This document shows, one piece after another, positions 26,291 through 42,228 of a stretch of 64,000 nt of DNA. Source of the stretch: Glandiceps talaboti (taxonomy: Eukaryota > Hemichordata > Enteropneusta > Spengelidae). A program made the position numbers and the translations under genes. Positions within the stretch are counted from its first letter, which is position 1. Each line of letters starts with the position of its first letter. A model generated the notes under the pieces. The model was given only the letters and a program-made list of their open reading frames with translations. It did no database searches and was not told where the DNA came from. Location: positions 1,791,501 through 1,855,500 of the forward strand of contig NC_135559.1 of assembly GCF_964340395.1 (NCBI RefSeq), read 5' to 3'.

Positions 26291-26587
26291 TGATTATAAT
26301 CCTTTTAGATGTTTCCACAGTTTACAAGTAGAAGTGTGCTTATATATGTGTTTATGTATACACAAACATATATATACCCACATAGATAGATAGATAGGTA
26401 AGGGGTTTGGGTCTGAGGTACAAGCTATAAGAATCTAATAGTTATTTATCCCACATAGAATTATTGATCTCGCCCCTTACATGTGTACCTGGCACATGTA
26501 CCAACTTTCACAACATCGTGATTTTTGCTATTTTATAGGTCTTGACAGTTAAGACAACCAGACAAGGAAACCACTTTGAAAATCAGG

Positions 26588-29899
<3,312 letters not shown>

Positions 29900-30039
29900 G
29901 GAACACTTTAAAAATCGTCTGATTTTCTTGTTAATAATATGACAAAGAACGGAATCTGCATGTACTATGTTTGCCGGCCCTGGGGGGTCCAAGGACAGCC
30001 TTTGGATTGTCTGGGAAAGCCTTGACAGTTCCACATTTT

Positions 30040-30365
30040 GATAATTTGGAGTTCTGGAGAGGCATTTCATCATTTCACATCACACAAATTTTGTGCGTTT
30101 GCCAAGACCAAATAGAAACTCTATTTCATCGCTATTGTTGTCACACTGGTCCATCAATGCCTCATGGAACTTAGCAGACATACATATTTATTAGATACAT
30201 ACTGAATATGCATAACACCTAAGTGCTTATTACCTTCAGATAAATATTAAGATGAATATTAAGTGTGTATCTAACAAAGTCTGCTAAGTCCCATGAGGTA
30301 ACAGTGTGTCATTGTGAGAACGATATAGATGAAACAGAGTTTTAATTTGGTCTTGACAATTTAGT
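30040..30365. mobile_element. Foldback element in GRDP copy 3 3' flank
   Basis: Third copy of the two-arm element at 8975–9300, slightly more diverged. Confidence 0.6.
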
Positions 30366-30654
30366 TTGATATATTATAATTTCCTGAAGCTGACGTTCGC
30401 ATTGTTTCTTGACCAAGTATGCTAATTAACTATGTATTTTTGTATACAAGTGCATGTGTTTATTTTAAACTTTCAACTTTTAATTATTCTTCTTTCGAGC
30501 TCTCAACCTATGACATTCATTTCAGATTTATATTGGATTGTATATAATGAATCAGAATTCAGATACGTCATTTTATCATGATCTTATTTTTCTTGTAACT
30601 TGACTGGCGATTTTCACGACCCGCTACTTCTTTCACCCAGTACTTGGTTTGCAT

Positions 30655-31682
30655 GGACTATGCTGGACTATATTAGACAATATTGGACTATATTTGACCA
30701 TATTTGACTATAGTGGATAATATTTGACTATGTTGGACAATATTGTACCATATTGGAAAATATTGGAGCATATTGGACAATATTGGACCATGTTGGACAA
30801 TATTTGACTATAGTGGACAATATTGTACCAAACTGGACAATATTGGACCATGTTGGACAATATTTGACTATATTGGACAATATTGTACCAAATTGGACAA
30901 TATTTGTCTATAGTGGACAATATTGGACCATATTGGACAATATTGGACCATGTTGGACAATATTTGACTATAGTGGACAATATTGTACCATATTAGACAA
31001 TACTGGGCCATGTTGGACAATATTTGACTATAGTGGACAATATTGTACCATATTGGACAATATTGGACCATGTTGGACAATATTTGTCTATAGTGGACAA
31101 TATTGGACCATATTGGACAATATTGGACCATGTTGGACAATATTTGACTATAGTGGACAATATTGTACCATATTGGACAATATTGGACCATGTTGGACAA
31201 TATTTGACTATAGTGGACAATATTGTACCATATTGGACAATATTGGACCATATTGGACAATATTTGACTATAGTGGACTATATTTGACTATAGTGGATAA
31301 TATTGGACCATATTAAACAATATTTGACTATATTGGACTATATTTGACTATATTTGACTATATTTGACTATAGTGGACAATATTGGACAATATTGGACTA
31401 TATTGGAGTATATTTGACTATAGTGGACTATATTTGACCATATTAGACAATATTTGACTATATTGGACTATATTTGACTATAGTGGACAATATTGGACCA
31501 TATTAGACAATATTTGACTATATTGGACAATATTTGACTATAGTGGACAATATTGGACCATATTGGACTATATTTGACTATAGTGGGCAATATTTGACTA
31601 TATTGGACTATATTTGACTATAGTGGACAATATTGGACCATATTTGACTACATTGGACAGTATTTGATATATTTGACTATAT
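30655..31682. repeat. 10-bp satellite array, unit 3 (with ~60-bp higher-order repeat)
   Basis: About 103 decamers. Between about 30780 and 31260 the decamers are organised as a ~60-bp higher-order repeat (TTTGACTATA, GTGGACAATA, TTGTACCATA, TTGGACAATA, TTGGACCATG, TTGGACAATA), about eight times. Units 1 and 2 lack this order. Confidence 0.95.
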
Positions 31683-31739
31683 ATTAACATATATAATGTG
31701 CTTTCATATAAAGGACTTATATTAATGATTCAAAATTTT

Positions 31740-33010
31740 ATCATTTCAGTATACAAAGATTCAATAATTTTCGTATGTTTTATTTCTCAACGTTAGCTTA
31801 TTGCAGTTATGCAATTTGATTATTATTTCACTTTAATAGTAGAATGACTTTCTTATGTTATTTTCGTTTCTTACTAGTGTTTCAACGACATACTTAAGTT
31901 GTTAAATGGTTTTTCCTCCTGTTAGTATTTTAAAGTAGTGGGACACTATTTTCGTGAGAAAGGGGGGGGGGGGGTTCTTTATATGATCCACAAATGTTAA
32001 CTTTGGCATGTTTTACCAACCACAGCGTTATCGATTCATATTTTGATTTATCTGCTTATCTCAAATTAATTGGAATTATCTCTAGTAGCTAACCATTGTC
32101 AAGCGTTTTTGTAAAATATAGACTAATACTTGTAAGCAAGTTGACTTGTTAACCAGATTTAGATTACTATTTGCATTCACATTAGTAATTAGCTCATGCT
32201 TTTCCGTGTGATTTAAAGATTACATAATATAGGTGGCGCATGGACCCCAAAAAGCACCACCAATTTGCTGCTAATAAATTCCATTTGAAATAAGACAAAT
32301 ACAGTATACACATAGTTTTAATAACTTGATGACCTGCATGGGTGCAGTAACATGTTAGTATGGACAGAGCGTCGCATCTAGTCTCGGTTACACAGACATT
32401 CCACCCCCACCCCCACTCCCACAGAGAAGTGAGCCATCAACGGTGAGGGTGGGTAACCGAGACTACGTTGAAGCACAGACCCTCCAACAACTATGGTCGA
32501 AACAGCGAAATGTATAACCATAGACCCTCCACCAACTATGGTCGACACAGTGAAATGTATAACCCACATTTGCAGTGTTGACGTTGCAGAAGGATATGAT
32601 TGAACACAACATTAATCTTCACCTGCTGTACTTCACACATCTCAGTCTGTCTTCGTCATGATCATGGTTTGGTTTAGACTGTAAGATACATCGTGCCTTT
32701 CCGCCCTCACCAGCCTCCTCTCACAGTGGGAGGGGGTTGGCCAATGTGTGAGGGCTCCCTGTCATAGCGTACCTTATACAGACTGGGTTTGATTTAAATT
32801 TGTTGTCAATTATAATGATTGATCTCAAATAACATACAAATATAATGGTATAAAAATACTTTACTTTGAGATAACCTAGCTGGTAGCAAGAAAGTGAATA
32901 TTGACATGATGGATATGATGTATTACTATTGGTAAACGGTTTCCATCAATGAGCACTGTACGAAGATGGTGTTATCCTACTTTGACAGTTGGCGGCGATC
33001 ATTCCCAGAA
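31740..33010. other. Segment present only in unit 3
   Basis: About 1.27 kb missing between 'attcaaaat' and 'cgataataaacg' in units 1 and 2. It contains a G tract (about 31961–31974), inverted words AGTCTCGGTTAC / GTAACCGAGACT at about 32377 and 32451, and a 45-bp direct duplication at 32478–32567 (AGACCCTCCAMCAACTATGG…). No gene seen. Confidence 0.7.
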
Positions 33011-33080
33011 CAAACAAAACGAAAATCGATAATAAACGAAAGAAACTGGGGTAAATTAAAGAAATCGAGCTGTATTCGCC

Positions 33081-33385
33081 GAGGCTGGTGCAATATATAC
33101 ACGATAGCCCGACCCGTACTTGCACGAGGCTGGTGCAATATATACACGATAGCTTGACCCGTACTTGCACGAGGCTGGTGCAATATATACACGATAGCCC
33201 GACCCGTACTTGCACGAGGCAGGTGCAATATATACACGATAGCCCGACCCGTACTTGCACGAGGCTGGTGCAATATACTAGTATACACGATAGCCCGACC
33301 CGTACTTGCACGAGGCAGGTGCAATATATACACGATAGCCCGACCCGTACTTGCACGAGGCTGGTGCAATATATTATACACGATA
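33081..33385. repeat. ~46-bp minisatellite, unit 3
   Basis: Seven units, more homogeneous than in units 1 and 2. It marks the right end of homology to the duplicated unit. Confidence 0.95.
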
Positions 33386-34966
33386 AAACCCGGCCCGTTC
33401 GTACACATTAATCTTTTGGTATTAAAGGTAAACTTTCTTGGCCAAATAAAAACGAATAAAGTTAAAAAAACAACTGAATAACCGACCCGGGAGATGAATC
33501 CTAACGGCACGCTACTGCAAGTGTTGGAAAGATAGTATAGTTGAATATGGACATGGTAAGAATTGGGTCATTATTTACTTCTGTTACCCAGTCTGAAAGC
33601 AGGACTAGTCCTGATACTATGACCAGCAAACTTGTGAAAACACTTGAGTAGTTCTGAAACAATCACTCGCCACAGTCACTCAGAATATTCATACCACAAA
33701 AGCGTTAGACCGTTTGGTGGTCTTAGTGTCTGGTGCCATGGTGTGAGTGTAAGGCAAACATCTTGCAGACGTCATTAATCTAGAATTGACGTCAGAAATC
33801 ATTGTTGTGTAACATTATTCTTTAGTTAATTCCATTCTTTTGTAGCAGTAAATAAAGCCGGCAGTGATTCATCGGTCACCTTGTTGAAAATGATTAAGTT
33901 CAACGCACGAAAGTTCAATTTTCAGTGAGGCTAGCTAGTTTCGGTACTTGTGCGCACAGTATACATGTAACAGAGGTTATGATGTGTGTAGGTTATCGGG
34001 GTCATAGTGAGTACCATACGCAAGCCCAGGACGTAAGCCTGCCTCGAAAGGTCATAAGTCCAGGTCATACGCTTAAAGTTTGCAACACACAGTCGGATGA
34101 TGACTTGCACTTCTGTAGTAGCTTTCGCTTACGAACATAGTGGTGGCACGTGGTGTCCACATGCATACCGTATTAGTTACATGTATTACCTTCAAAATCC
34201 CTATTCTGAAATACTTATTTTGAGTCTGCATCAGCTTGCTTTACGTAACTACCGGTGATGCGATTAGTCTAAAACCAGCAATCAATGAGCCGTGAATTTC
34301 AAAACTAATCAACAGAAAAAAACACCATCTGAGAACTAAAAATCCTACAAGTTGTATCACTGCAAGGTATCAAGATGACCAACCGTGGCTATTTTCACCA
34401 GTCTCTTTAACGCAGACCAAATCGGTTGCAAACTAAAAGATGTGTATTACCAGTGGTACTTAATAACATAAGTACATGAACACACACATTATATTAACCA
34501 CTGGTTTTAGATCGAGTGTATGATGTGTTATTCATGGAGTATTGCTATAGGCTTATATTTCTCAATTGTTGATTTGTTTGTATATTTGTATTGTAAACAA
34601 GGCATGTATGTAGTCTAAGTACTCTCTGCATGGAACCCTCTCTTTTCAAACATAGTATAGTTATACATCATTGTGTAAGCGGTTAAATTTCCCTTTCCGG
34701 GTTCATCCATGTTGTTAGCTATGTTCTGTATGTCAGATTTTGTGTCATTATCTCATCAAATTATCTCTATTATTGAGGATCTGGGGATAAAGTGCATGAC
34801 TATCATTCTTTTAGTGAAACCATAGAAACGCCATTAATATATTGTTAAACCCGGAGGTCATTCACCAATATAAGTTCCTTTTAAAAAAATGTACATTGTA
34901 CTATCATTTGTGAGTGCCTTGAGCTGTCAGGAGAAAAGGCGCATCATAGATTTTCATTATGTTATT

Positions 34967-35016
<50 letters not shown>

Positions 35017-35063
35017 GGTGGTGGTGGTGGTGGTGGTGGTGGTGGTGGTGGTGGTGGTGGTGG

Positions 35064-35096
<33 letters not shown>

Positions 35097-35455
35097 CATT
35101 TACAATATAAATTCACGAAATCCCTAAAAAGTGGCATATCAGTAAATTTGAATGCTGGTTATCATAACTTACTTTTTTTCTAATTTTATTTTTGTGTGTT
35201 CATTTTGAATGGTTATCCAGTAAATCTAAAATTCCCTTGTAAATCATGATCATTTGTGATTCATACAATTTCAAATATAATCAGTTCCATTCATGTCACC
35301 TCAGTTAAAGTAAAACCAAACTGTCTCTATTTGCAGTTTTTTACCCGCGTTTGCCAAGTTTAATTGTCTTGTCTCAAACACGGCATGCCCATATATTTTT
35401 TCATCCAATTTTACTCATCTACCAAATATTTGCACATAAAAGTGTGCCATTTAAG
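33386..35455. other. Intergenic, no gene recognised
   Basis: AT-rich spacer with scattered AATAAA words. The only structured parts are the SINE tail and triplet repeats at 34905–35097. Small ORFs have no recognisable family. Confidence 0.5.
34905..35097 (+). repeat. SINE tail plus (GTT)n(GTG)n(GTT)n
   Basis: GTGAGTGCCTTGAGCTGTCA then AGGAGAAAAGGCGCA resembles the SINE-tail variant at 505–650. It runs into a compound GTT/GTG/GTT triplet array at about 34965–35097. Confidence 0.75.
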
Positions 35456-35708
35456 ATGTATGTATGTATGTATGTATGTATGTATGTATGTATGTATGTA
35501 TGTATGTATGTATGTATGTATGTATGAATGTCTGTCTGTCTGTCTGTCTGTATGTATGTATGTATGTATGTATGTATGTATGTGTGTATGTGTGTATGTG
35601 TGAATGTCTGTATGTATGTATGTATGTATGTATGTATGTATGTGTGTATGTGTGTATGTGTGAATGTCTGTATGTATGTATGTATGTATGTATGTATGTA
35701 TGTATGTA

Positions 35709-35743
<35 letters not shown>

Positions 35744-35752
35744 ATGTATGTA

Positions 35753-35791
<39 letters not shown>

Positions 35792-35832
35792 GTCTGTCTG
35801 TCTGTCTGTCTCTGTCTGTATGTACATGTATG

Positions 35833-35864
<32 letters not shown>

Positions 35865-35925
35865 TGTATGTATGTATGTATGTATGTATGTATGTATGTA
35901 TGTATGTATGTATGTATGTATGTAT
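35456..35925. repeat. Compound (TATG)n/(TCTG)n microsatellite
   Basis: About 470 bp of four-base repeats switching between TATG, TCTG and TGTG-containing blocks. A 72-bp block (about 35520–35660) is itself repeated. The long ORFs in it are artefacts. Confidence 0.97.
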
Positions 35926-35999
35926 GTGAATGCGTGAGTGAGTATGTGTGTGTGTGTGTGTGTGGATGTGTGTGTGTGGGGGGGGGTTAGGTAGCTGCA

Positions 36000-37460
36000 T
36001 ATATGTATATATATATATTTATATATTGTGAATATTATTGGGCATTTGTAGAGAGTTTTTACTTTTCAAAGTCCCTTTATGCGCATGTACGTACACCCAG
36101 ACATCAGGCGTAAAACGCGTGGCCCTGCCACACAATTACTTTACGACGGTGGACCAAGGCCTGATAAGAATAGATGACGCTAATACGTTTGAGCCGAACA
36201 ATGGGAGCCGTAACACTATGTACCACTTTGTAGGCCTACCACTTCAATACATTCCTCCGACCTGCAAGGTACAGTACAGATGAGTTCTCAACTGTGGTGA
36301 AGACGAATATCATAAGTCCTGCACCTTTCCAATTAATAATAGCAAAGGTAAGTGATTTGATGTCATCCAAGTGAATTCTTATATATAACAAGACTATAGT
36401 TGTTTTACTATAAGTATGGAGAGTTACTTTATAATTGACTAGAGTACAGATTTTGTTTATTTTAGATGAGAATCAAACACTAAAGTGTCTACTTGGTGTT
36501 AAGTACAAATTAGTTTCAAACCTGACAATGTGATATTGGTCATTGCGACTCAGGGTCATGTCACGATCGTGATGTACTTGCACTGTTATAGCCTGAATTG
36601 TTATAGCCCTAATGCGAATAATGATCTTGACATTGATTCCATCGTAAAGGTCAAGTTCACATTTAATAGCATTAATACTTTGGCGCGTGAAAAACAATAT
36701 ATTGTCATTGATACGTCATTCCCTTTGTTGCATTATTATTTCAATTAAATGACATTGTATTTAGCGCCCCCCCCCCCTCGTTATTAGAATATCTATTTCT
36801 GCAAGACATGGAAGTGTCGACCTCGTTTTCATACCACAACACCTGTTCAGCTTACAAAAAGGTCCAAAAATGTTCTCTTTCTTGAACGCTATTTGGTGGA
36901 CTCAAATACATGGGTTTAATAACCCAGAACTATAATTTTTGCGGCAATATAATTATAGCTCCATAATTCATCGACAGAACGATTTTCTATGTGTTTACTT
37001 GTTATTCACATAAAAGAGGATTTTAGCTCAAGTTTTTTCTTCGATATCAGAGTTCCTAATTGGTAGGCCTGTCGTTATTAGTTTTATGTTTATACTCACC
37101 ATAATGTGTTATGACGTCACAGATCATTTTATTTTATGAGAGATTACGACTACATTTTTATATACATCAAAATAAGTTAATACAACGTAACAAGTTTTGA
37201 AGCTTGGAGATATAAAGAAGGAACACTATCGAGAGTCTTAAAAAGTGAGTCACACAAAAATGGCAGTGTCCGTAACGTTGTCGTGTGTATATAATAGCAA
37301 TACTAGTACTATTGCAGCTATAGTAAGGTCGCTTTGGTGTGATAAGCCTAGTTAAGGAACTAAGGGTGCTCATTGTACAAAAGTGTATACGTTTTATGTA
37401 TTATAGAAACTACAATGTAGTATGTATCCCCTAGACTCTGATGGGATGGAGTAATGTCTG
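36000..37460. other. Intergenic, no gene supported
   Basis: Contains a short ORF at 36038–36283 and a donor-like AAAG|GTAAGTG at about 36343. These could be part of a noncoding or unrecognised exon, but there is no homology I recognise. C tract at about 36765–36775. Confidence 0.4.
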
Positions 37461-37464
37461 CAAC

Positions 37465-37583
37465 GTGTAGTGTCCGTAACATGCAGTGTCCGTAACATGT
37501 AGTGTCCGTAACATGCTGTGTCCGTAACATGTAGTGTCCGTAACATTAGTGTCCGTAACATGTAGTGTCCGTAACATGCAGTG
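37465..37583. repeat. 16-bp tandem repeat AGTGTCCGTAACATGY
   Basis: About eight units, including one with a two-base deletion (CCGTAACATTAGTG) and ending in AGTGCTAG. Confidence 0.9.
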
Positions 37584-37696
37584 CTAGAAACACAAATTAA
37601 CCTCTTCATACTGAAAAGGGGGAACAAATGATACTTTAAATTTAAAAGTTAAAGTTATTATCAACTTATTTTCTGAACTACCTTCGAGGAATACTT

Positions 37697-38042
37697 ATAA
37701 TAATAATAATGTTGGTTTCTTTCTTACTCCGTGCTCAAAGCGCTTTACAATTATTACCCCTGGCTCGGAAAACAACGACCCTTTAGTCTTCCTCAACTCC
37801 CCAGGGAGCATACAATCCATTGCTGCCATTTAAGCGCATAGGATTAAAACCTTCACATTGCAACCTCCATCCTACCAGGTCCCCAGTTATACAGCTGGGT
37901 TGACTGAGGCACATTCGTGGTTCAAATCTTGCCCAAGGACTTTAGCCACTCAGAAACAAACAGCAGGCAGCGACGGGGCTCGAACCTGCAACCTGTAGAT
38001 TCCAAGCCGGTCACGCTAGCCATTCACCCATCATGACTCCAC
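37697..38042 (-). mobile_element. tRNA-derived SINE (full length)
   Basis: Minus-strand copy of the same element as 41229 and 41842. The 5' end on the minus strand is GGAGTCATGATGGGTGAATG, the B-box-like GGTTCGAGCCCC motif is present, and the body contains GCGCTTAAATGGCAGCAATG. The 3' end is GTAAAGCGCTTTGAGCACGG followed by ATT repeats. Confidence 0.75.
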
Positions 38043-38309
38043 ATTTCACTTTAAAAACTGTTAGGGAATTTTCCATTTTTGCTCCCTAGCCCAACATAAG
38101 TGAGGCACTGACTGTGAAAGTGATATATGCGTAACACCATTAACTAAGTAAACCTAGTATTGAAACCTTGAGGTGTAGACTTTGCATGCTGGGAGAACCG
38201 GAAAATCGACTATTGAGGTAGCACTTTGCATCAAGGACAAAATTTCCCTGAAAATCACAAATGTATTTTTTCCTTCACTATTGCTACTATACACACGATT
38301 GTGCTGTCT

Positions 38310-38425
38310 GAAACAATTTTCAATTTTGGAAAGGGTGGGGATAGGGGTCTGAGGCCTAACTAAAAAGCCTCGGAATTTAGTGTTTTTTATTCTACTTTGA
38401 ACTGTTGATCTCACACCTTACCACC
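38310..38425. mobile_element. MITE right-end fragment
   Basis: CTGAGGCCTAACTA, GGAATTTAGTG and TTGATCTCACACCTTACC match the right end of the element at 39218–39641. Confidence 0.5.
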
Positions 38426-38628
38426 AAGGGCTCTTAACTGGTCTATGTACAAGTAAAATGGGATCCTGTTTCCACAACGACTTTTCACTGTTTTTGTTGT
38501 ACTTCGATGTATTGGCCTTTTTTCAAAAAAAATGTCTGCTCTAGTGTCACTTACTTTAACAGAACAAAAATACGTTTCAAGTTACGTTCGAACATTGTAC
38601 AAATACGAAACTAGAATACTGGGATGAA

Positions 38629-38853
38629 TTGTTTACACACTGCAGAAGTTACTACAAAACTAGACATCTCACACAAGGTGTCTTGTTACAAATTACAACC
38701 ACAGACATCAGACCTCTGACAAACGGAACCTGGTACAAAAAAAAGAAAAACAACAGAATTGGATTAATAAAACTTGGCATAGCATGTTGGAAGTACAGAG
38801 ACAAGTATTACATTTCATGGTTTGATAAGAACAGTTGTATGGCTTCTTTATAA
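38629..38853 (+). other. Unassigned 74-codon ORF
   Basis: Basic, lysine-rich product with no recognised family. Its end overlaps a 17-bp perfect inverted repeat (AAGAACAGTTGTATGGC at 38827–38843, complement at 38922–38938), so it is more likely part of a foldback repeat than a gene. Confidence 0.15.
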
Positions 38854-39217
38854 TGTACACGAATTACCTTGTTGGGAATTTCTAACTTGCTTGTGAACAT
38901 AAACTAATATAATGTAAAGATGCCATACAACTGTTCTTTTCAAATGATTGAATGTAATAATTGTCTCTCTGTATTTTCAAAATGCTGTGCCAAGAGTTAT
39001 TAACCCAATTCACTTGTTTACTTTACCTGTTTGTAGCAGGTTCCATTCGTCGAAGGTCTGATGTCGGCGGTTGTACATACAACTTTAAGTACAGCGTTAC
39101 TGATAGTGTGCAAGCATATACAATGATGCATTTTATCTTACTAGTCAAGTCGTTGTATAGTCATACAGTACAGACGTTATGATGATTGTACAACAGCAAT
39201 TAGAGTTCTGCTAGCGC

Positions 39218-39641
39218 TTTAGGGGTGAGATCAATAGTTCAATGTAGGATAAAAAAAACTAAATTCTTTTACCTTGGGGGTGGAGGTTGAGCCATGATTT
39301 TAGTTCTCATCCTACAAAATCGATTGAACTTTTAATGGATGTTTTGTACCCCTAAATACAAATAGTCCTTTTGAAAATGTCAAATTGAGAATGGAAGAAT
39401 TTTTGCTATAGAAAATGCATGGCACTAAAATAAAGTAAAGTGTCAACAAAAGAACTATTCTTTACTCACTACATACAGGACAGGCTTTATATTCACGATA
39501 CTACTATATACTGACTTGAAATTTTGAAGCAATTTTCAATTTGGCCAATTTTATTAGAAGGGAGGGGGGGGGGGGTCCTGAGGCCTAAGTATAAGAATTT
39601 AGATTTTTATCCATTTTTAACTTTTGATCTCGCTCCTTAGA
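39218..39641. mobile_element. MITE with ~50-bp terminal inverted repeats
   Basis: Left end TTAGGGGTGAGATCAATAGT…; right end …CTTTTGATCTCGCTCCTTAG. The ~50-bp ends are inverted imperfect copies enclosing ~330 bp. The family also occurs at 38310–38425 and, as a short form, upstream of each GRDP copy. Confidence 0.65.
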
Positions 39642-39904
39642 AGTTTATGTACTGAAACATCGACAACCATGATATTGATCGGAGGAATATCCGAAAAGAA
39701 TAAAGTAAACAGGATCGCCGGTGTAGTTGAAGCTCCGTTACTAAGTATTTTTACAACCCCTGCAAAATAATAGGAAAGTTGTAGTAACTCTTTTTAATTT
39801 ATAGATTGCAAGCGAAAATATCGATATGTAAATTAACTATTGTTGTGTGAAGCTCAGACCACTTTATAGTGGTCTGAGTGTGAAGTAAACTACTTTACAA
39901 GTTA

Positions 39905-40105
39905 AGGCCTAACTGTGGTGATCCCTGGATTCACTCTGACAAGTGTACCGTCCAATACATTCCTGGTTGTGTGACCTCACGATTGACTCTGCACGCCTAC
40001 GTACCGTCCAATACATTGCTAGTTATGTGACCCCTGGATTGACTCTGACACGTGTACTCAAAACATTCCTGGTTGTGTGACCCCCTAGATTGACTCTGGC
40101 AACGT
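39905..40105. repeat. Imperfect ~60-bp tandem repeat
   Basis: About 3.5 units of ATACATTCCTGGTTGTGTGA followed by CC…GATTGACTCTG. Moderately diverged. Confidence 0.75.
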
Positions 40106-40619
40106 AGGTAAGAAATGTGGATACCAAAGTTCAATCATGCCATTGTAAGAATGAAGTGTTCTTCCATCACAATCCAAAACACAATAACCATCCCTCCCCC
40201 CGTCATTTTTTCCCAAAACACAAGGACCACCCCCCCCCCCCACACACACACACACACACTTTCAATATCAAAAATAGGGTGACCTCTCCAGGGCTGAAGA
40301 AAATGACCGACCCCTAACTCTGTTCATGCCCTCGCTACCCGTCCTCCATATACTTCATGCACTGTACGCGTGTAGTACAGTTAGGCTACTTGGGAAGATT
40401 CCAGTACGTGGATCGATTGTTGTATCATGCTGTTAATGCGTGAACACTGAGAACAATAGAATACAATAGAATACAATATATAGCAATCAATTTGACAATA
40501 CTTGTACAAATTATGAATATAAAGACACGAAATGTGACGTGGGTGGAGGGGATACAAGGGTAAACACGGGTGTAGTATTTGATGGATAAATGTATGCTTG
40601 CAGCGCAGAAATATTTTTA

Positions 40620-40654
40620 AAATATAAATGCAAACACATACATACATACATACA

Positions 40655-40690
<36 letters not shown>

Positions 40691-40741
40691 TACATACATA
40701 CGCACAGAGACAGACAACAGACAGACACACAGACAGACAGA

Positions 40742-40825
<84 letters not shown>
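40620..40825. repeat. Compound (CATA)n/(CAGA)n/(CA)n microsatellite
   Basis: CATA tract at 40639–40690, CAGA-type tract at 40704–40740, pure CA tract at 40743–40815. Confidence 0.97.
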
Positions 40826-40828
<3 letters not shown>

Positions 40829-40918
40829 CATTATACATGTCTTTCTTTATACGGTATGGGTTTTTTTCATTAAGTTCTTTCGTGATATGAAAACTAAATC
40901 CAATTGCGACCTTGATGT

Positions 40919-41573
40919 CTTGAAGTGGCCATATGGATGACAAATGTGTATTTTGGATTTTTATTTCTTTAGACAATTCTACTATATTTCGACCAAATCG
41001 TTGTTTGTAACTCAATAAATTACAAACTGTTTTTTTTAAAGTGTGTAAAAAGTTTGTTGTCGTACGTACAATAACAAATATTGTGAAAGTGTGTTAATGT
41101 TTTGTAATTTCTTGAGTTACAAACAAAAGATTTAGTATAATACATGTATGTTGCTTTATGTTGTTGTTTTTTCAAGTCTAAAAAGTTGTCTTATAAACAA
41201 AAAAAAACAAAAATAATACCCAATTTGTGGAGTCATGATGGGTGTGACCGGCTTGGAATCTGCAGGTTGCAGGTTCTAGCCCCGTTGCTGCCTGCTGTTT
41301 GTTTCTGAGTGGCTAAAGTCCTTGGGCAAGATTTGAACCACGGACCTGGTAGGATGTAGGTTTCAATGTGAAGGCTTTCATCCTATGCGCTTAAATGGGC
41401 TGCGATGGATTGTATGCTCCCCGGGGAGTTGAGGAAGACTAAAGGGCCGTTGTGCCGTTCTGATCCGAGCCAGTGGTAATAATTGTAAAGCGCTTTGAGC
41501 ACGGAGTGGGAAAGCGCTATATAAGAACCCCAAATTATTATCATGTTATAATTATTATATGGCCACTTTGAAG
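40919..41573. mobile_element. Foldback element interrupted by a SINE
   Basis: Left end TTGAAGTGGCCATATGGATG; right end ATATGGCCACTTTGAAG. The centre shows CTCAATAAATTACAAA and the inverted TTGAGTTACAAACAA. A second family member is at about 47456–47840. A full SINE (41229–41545) sits inside the right arm. Confidence 0.65.
41229..41545 (+). mobile_element. tRNA-derived SINE nested in a foldback element
   Basis: Begins GAGTCATGATGGGTGTGACC, with B-box-like AGGTTCTAGCCCC. It ends GTAAAGCGCTTTGAGCACGG, then GCTATATAAGAA and an AT-rich tail. It interrupts the right arm of the foldback element, so it is the younger insertion. Confidence 0.75.
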
Positions 41574-41841
41574 TATACAATGTCCAGTTACTGATTGGTT
41601 CCTACCTAGTACTGGTTGCATAAAACAGTTCATGCAATGAACCCATGACTCACAGCAGCACGCGTGGTGAAGTGACGCGTGATATAGTTTGATTTATCGA
41701 ACACTTCAACAGACAATGGAATGAATTTAATGCAAACACTGGTTTAGACTCAGAACAAGGGTTAAAACAGGTCAATGCTCGCCATAAGCTTGTCCAGAGA
41801 TTGAGTTATCTAAGATTAGTTGATACATGAGTCAACAAGTT

Positions 41842-42150
41842 GGAGTCATGATGGGCTAGCGTGACCGGCTTGGAATCTACAGGTTGCAAGTTCGAGCCCC
41901 TGCTGTAAAGTCCTTGGGCAAGTTTTGAACCACGACTGTGCCTCAGTCAACTCAGCTGTATAACTGGGGGACCTGGTAGGATGTATGTGAAGGCTTTAAT
42001 CCTATGCGCTTGAATGGCTGCAATGGATTGTATGCTCCCCGGGGAGTTGAGGAAGACTAAAGGGCTGTTGTGCTATTCTGATCCGAGCCAGGGGTAATAA
42101 TTGTAAAGCGCTTTGAGCACGGAGTGGGAAAGCGCTATATAAGAACCCAC

Positions 42151-42228
<78 letters not shown>

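Noticed and set aside
35419-36000. 193-codon and other ORFs in the TATG/TCTG microsatellite
   Set aside because: Simple-sequence translation (alternating Tyr, Ile, His, Thr or Met, Tyr, Val, Cys); no gene.
36038-36283. Possible exon with a nearby GTAAGT donor
   Set aside because: No homology, no matching acceptor or downstream partner exon identified; left as unassigned.
40381-40815. ORF with Cys-Val repeats
   Set aside because: Translation of a CA/TG microsatellite.
41852-41900. Possible tRNA gene
   Set aside because: A- and B-box-like words are present but the sequence cannot fold into a complete tRNA and is repeated as a SINE head.
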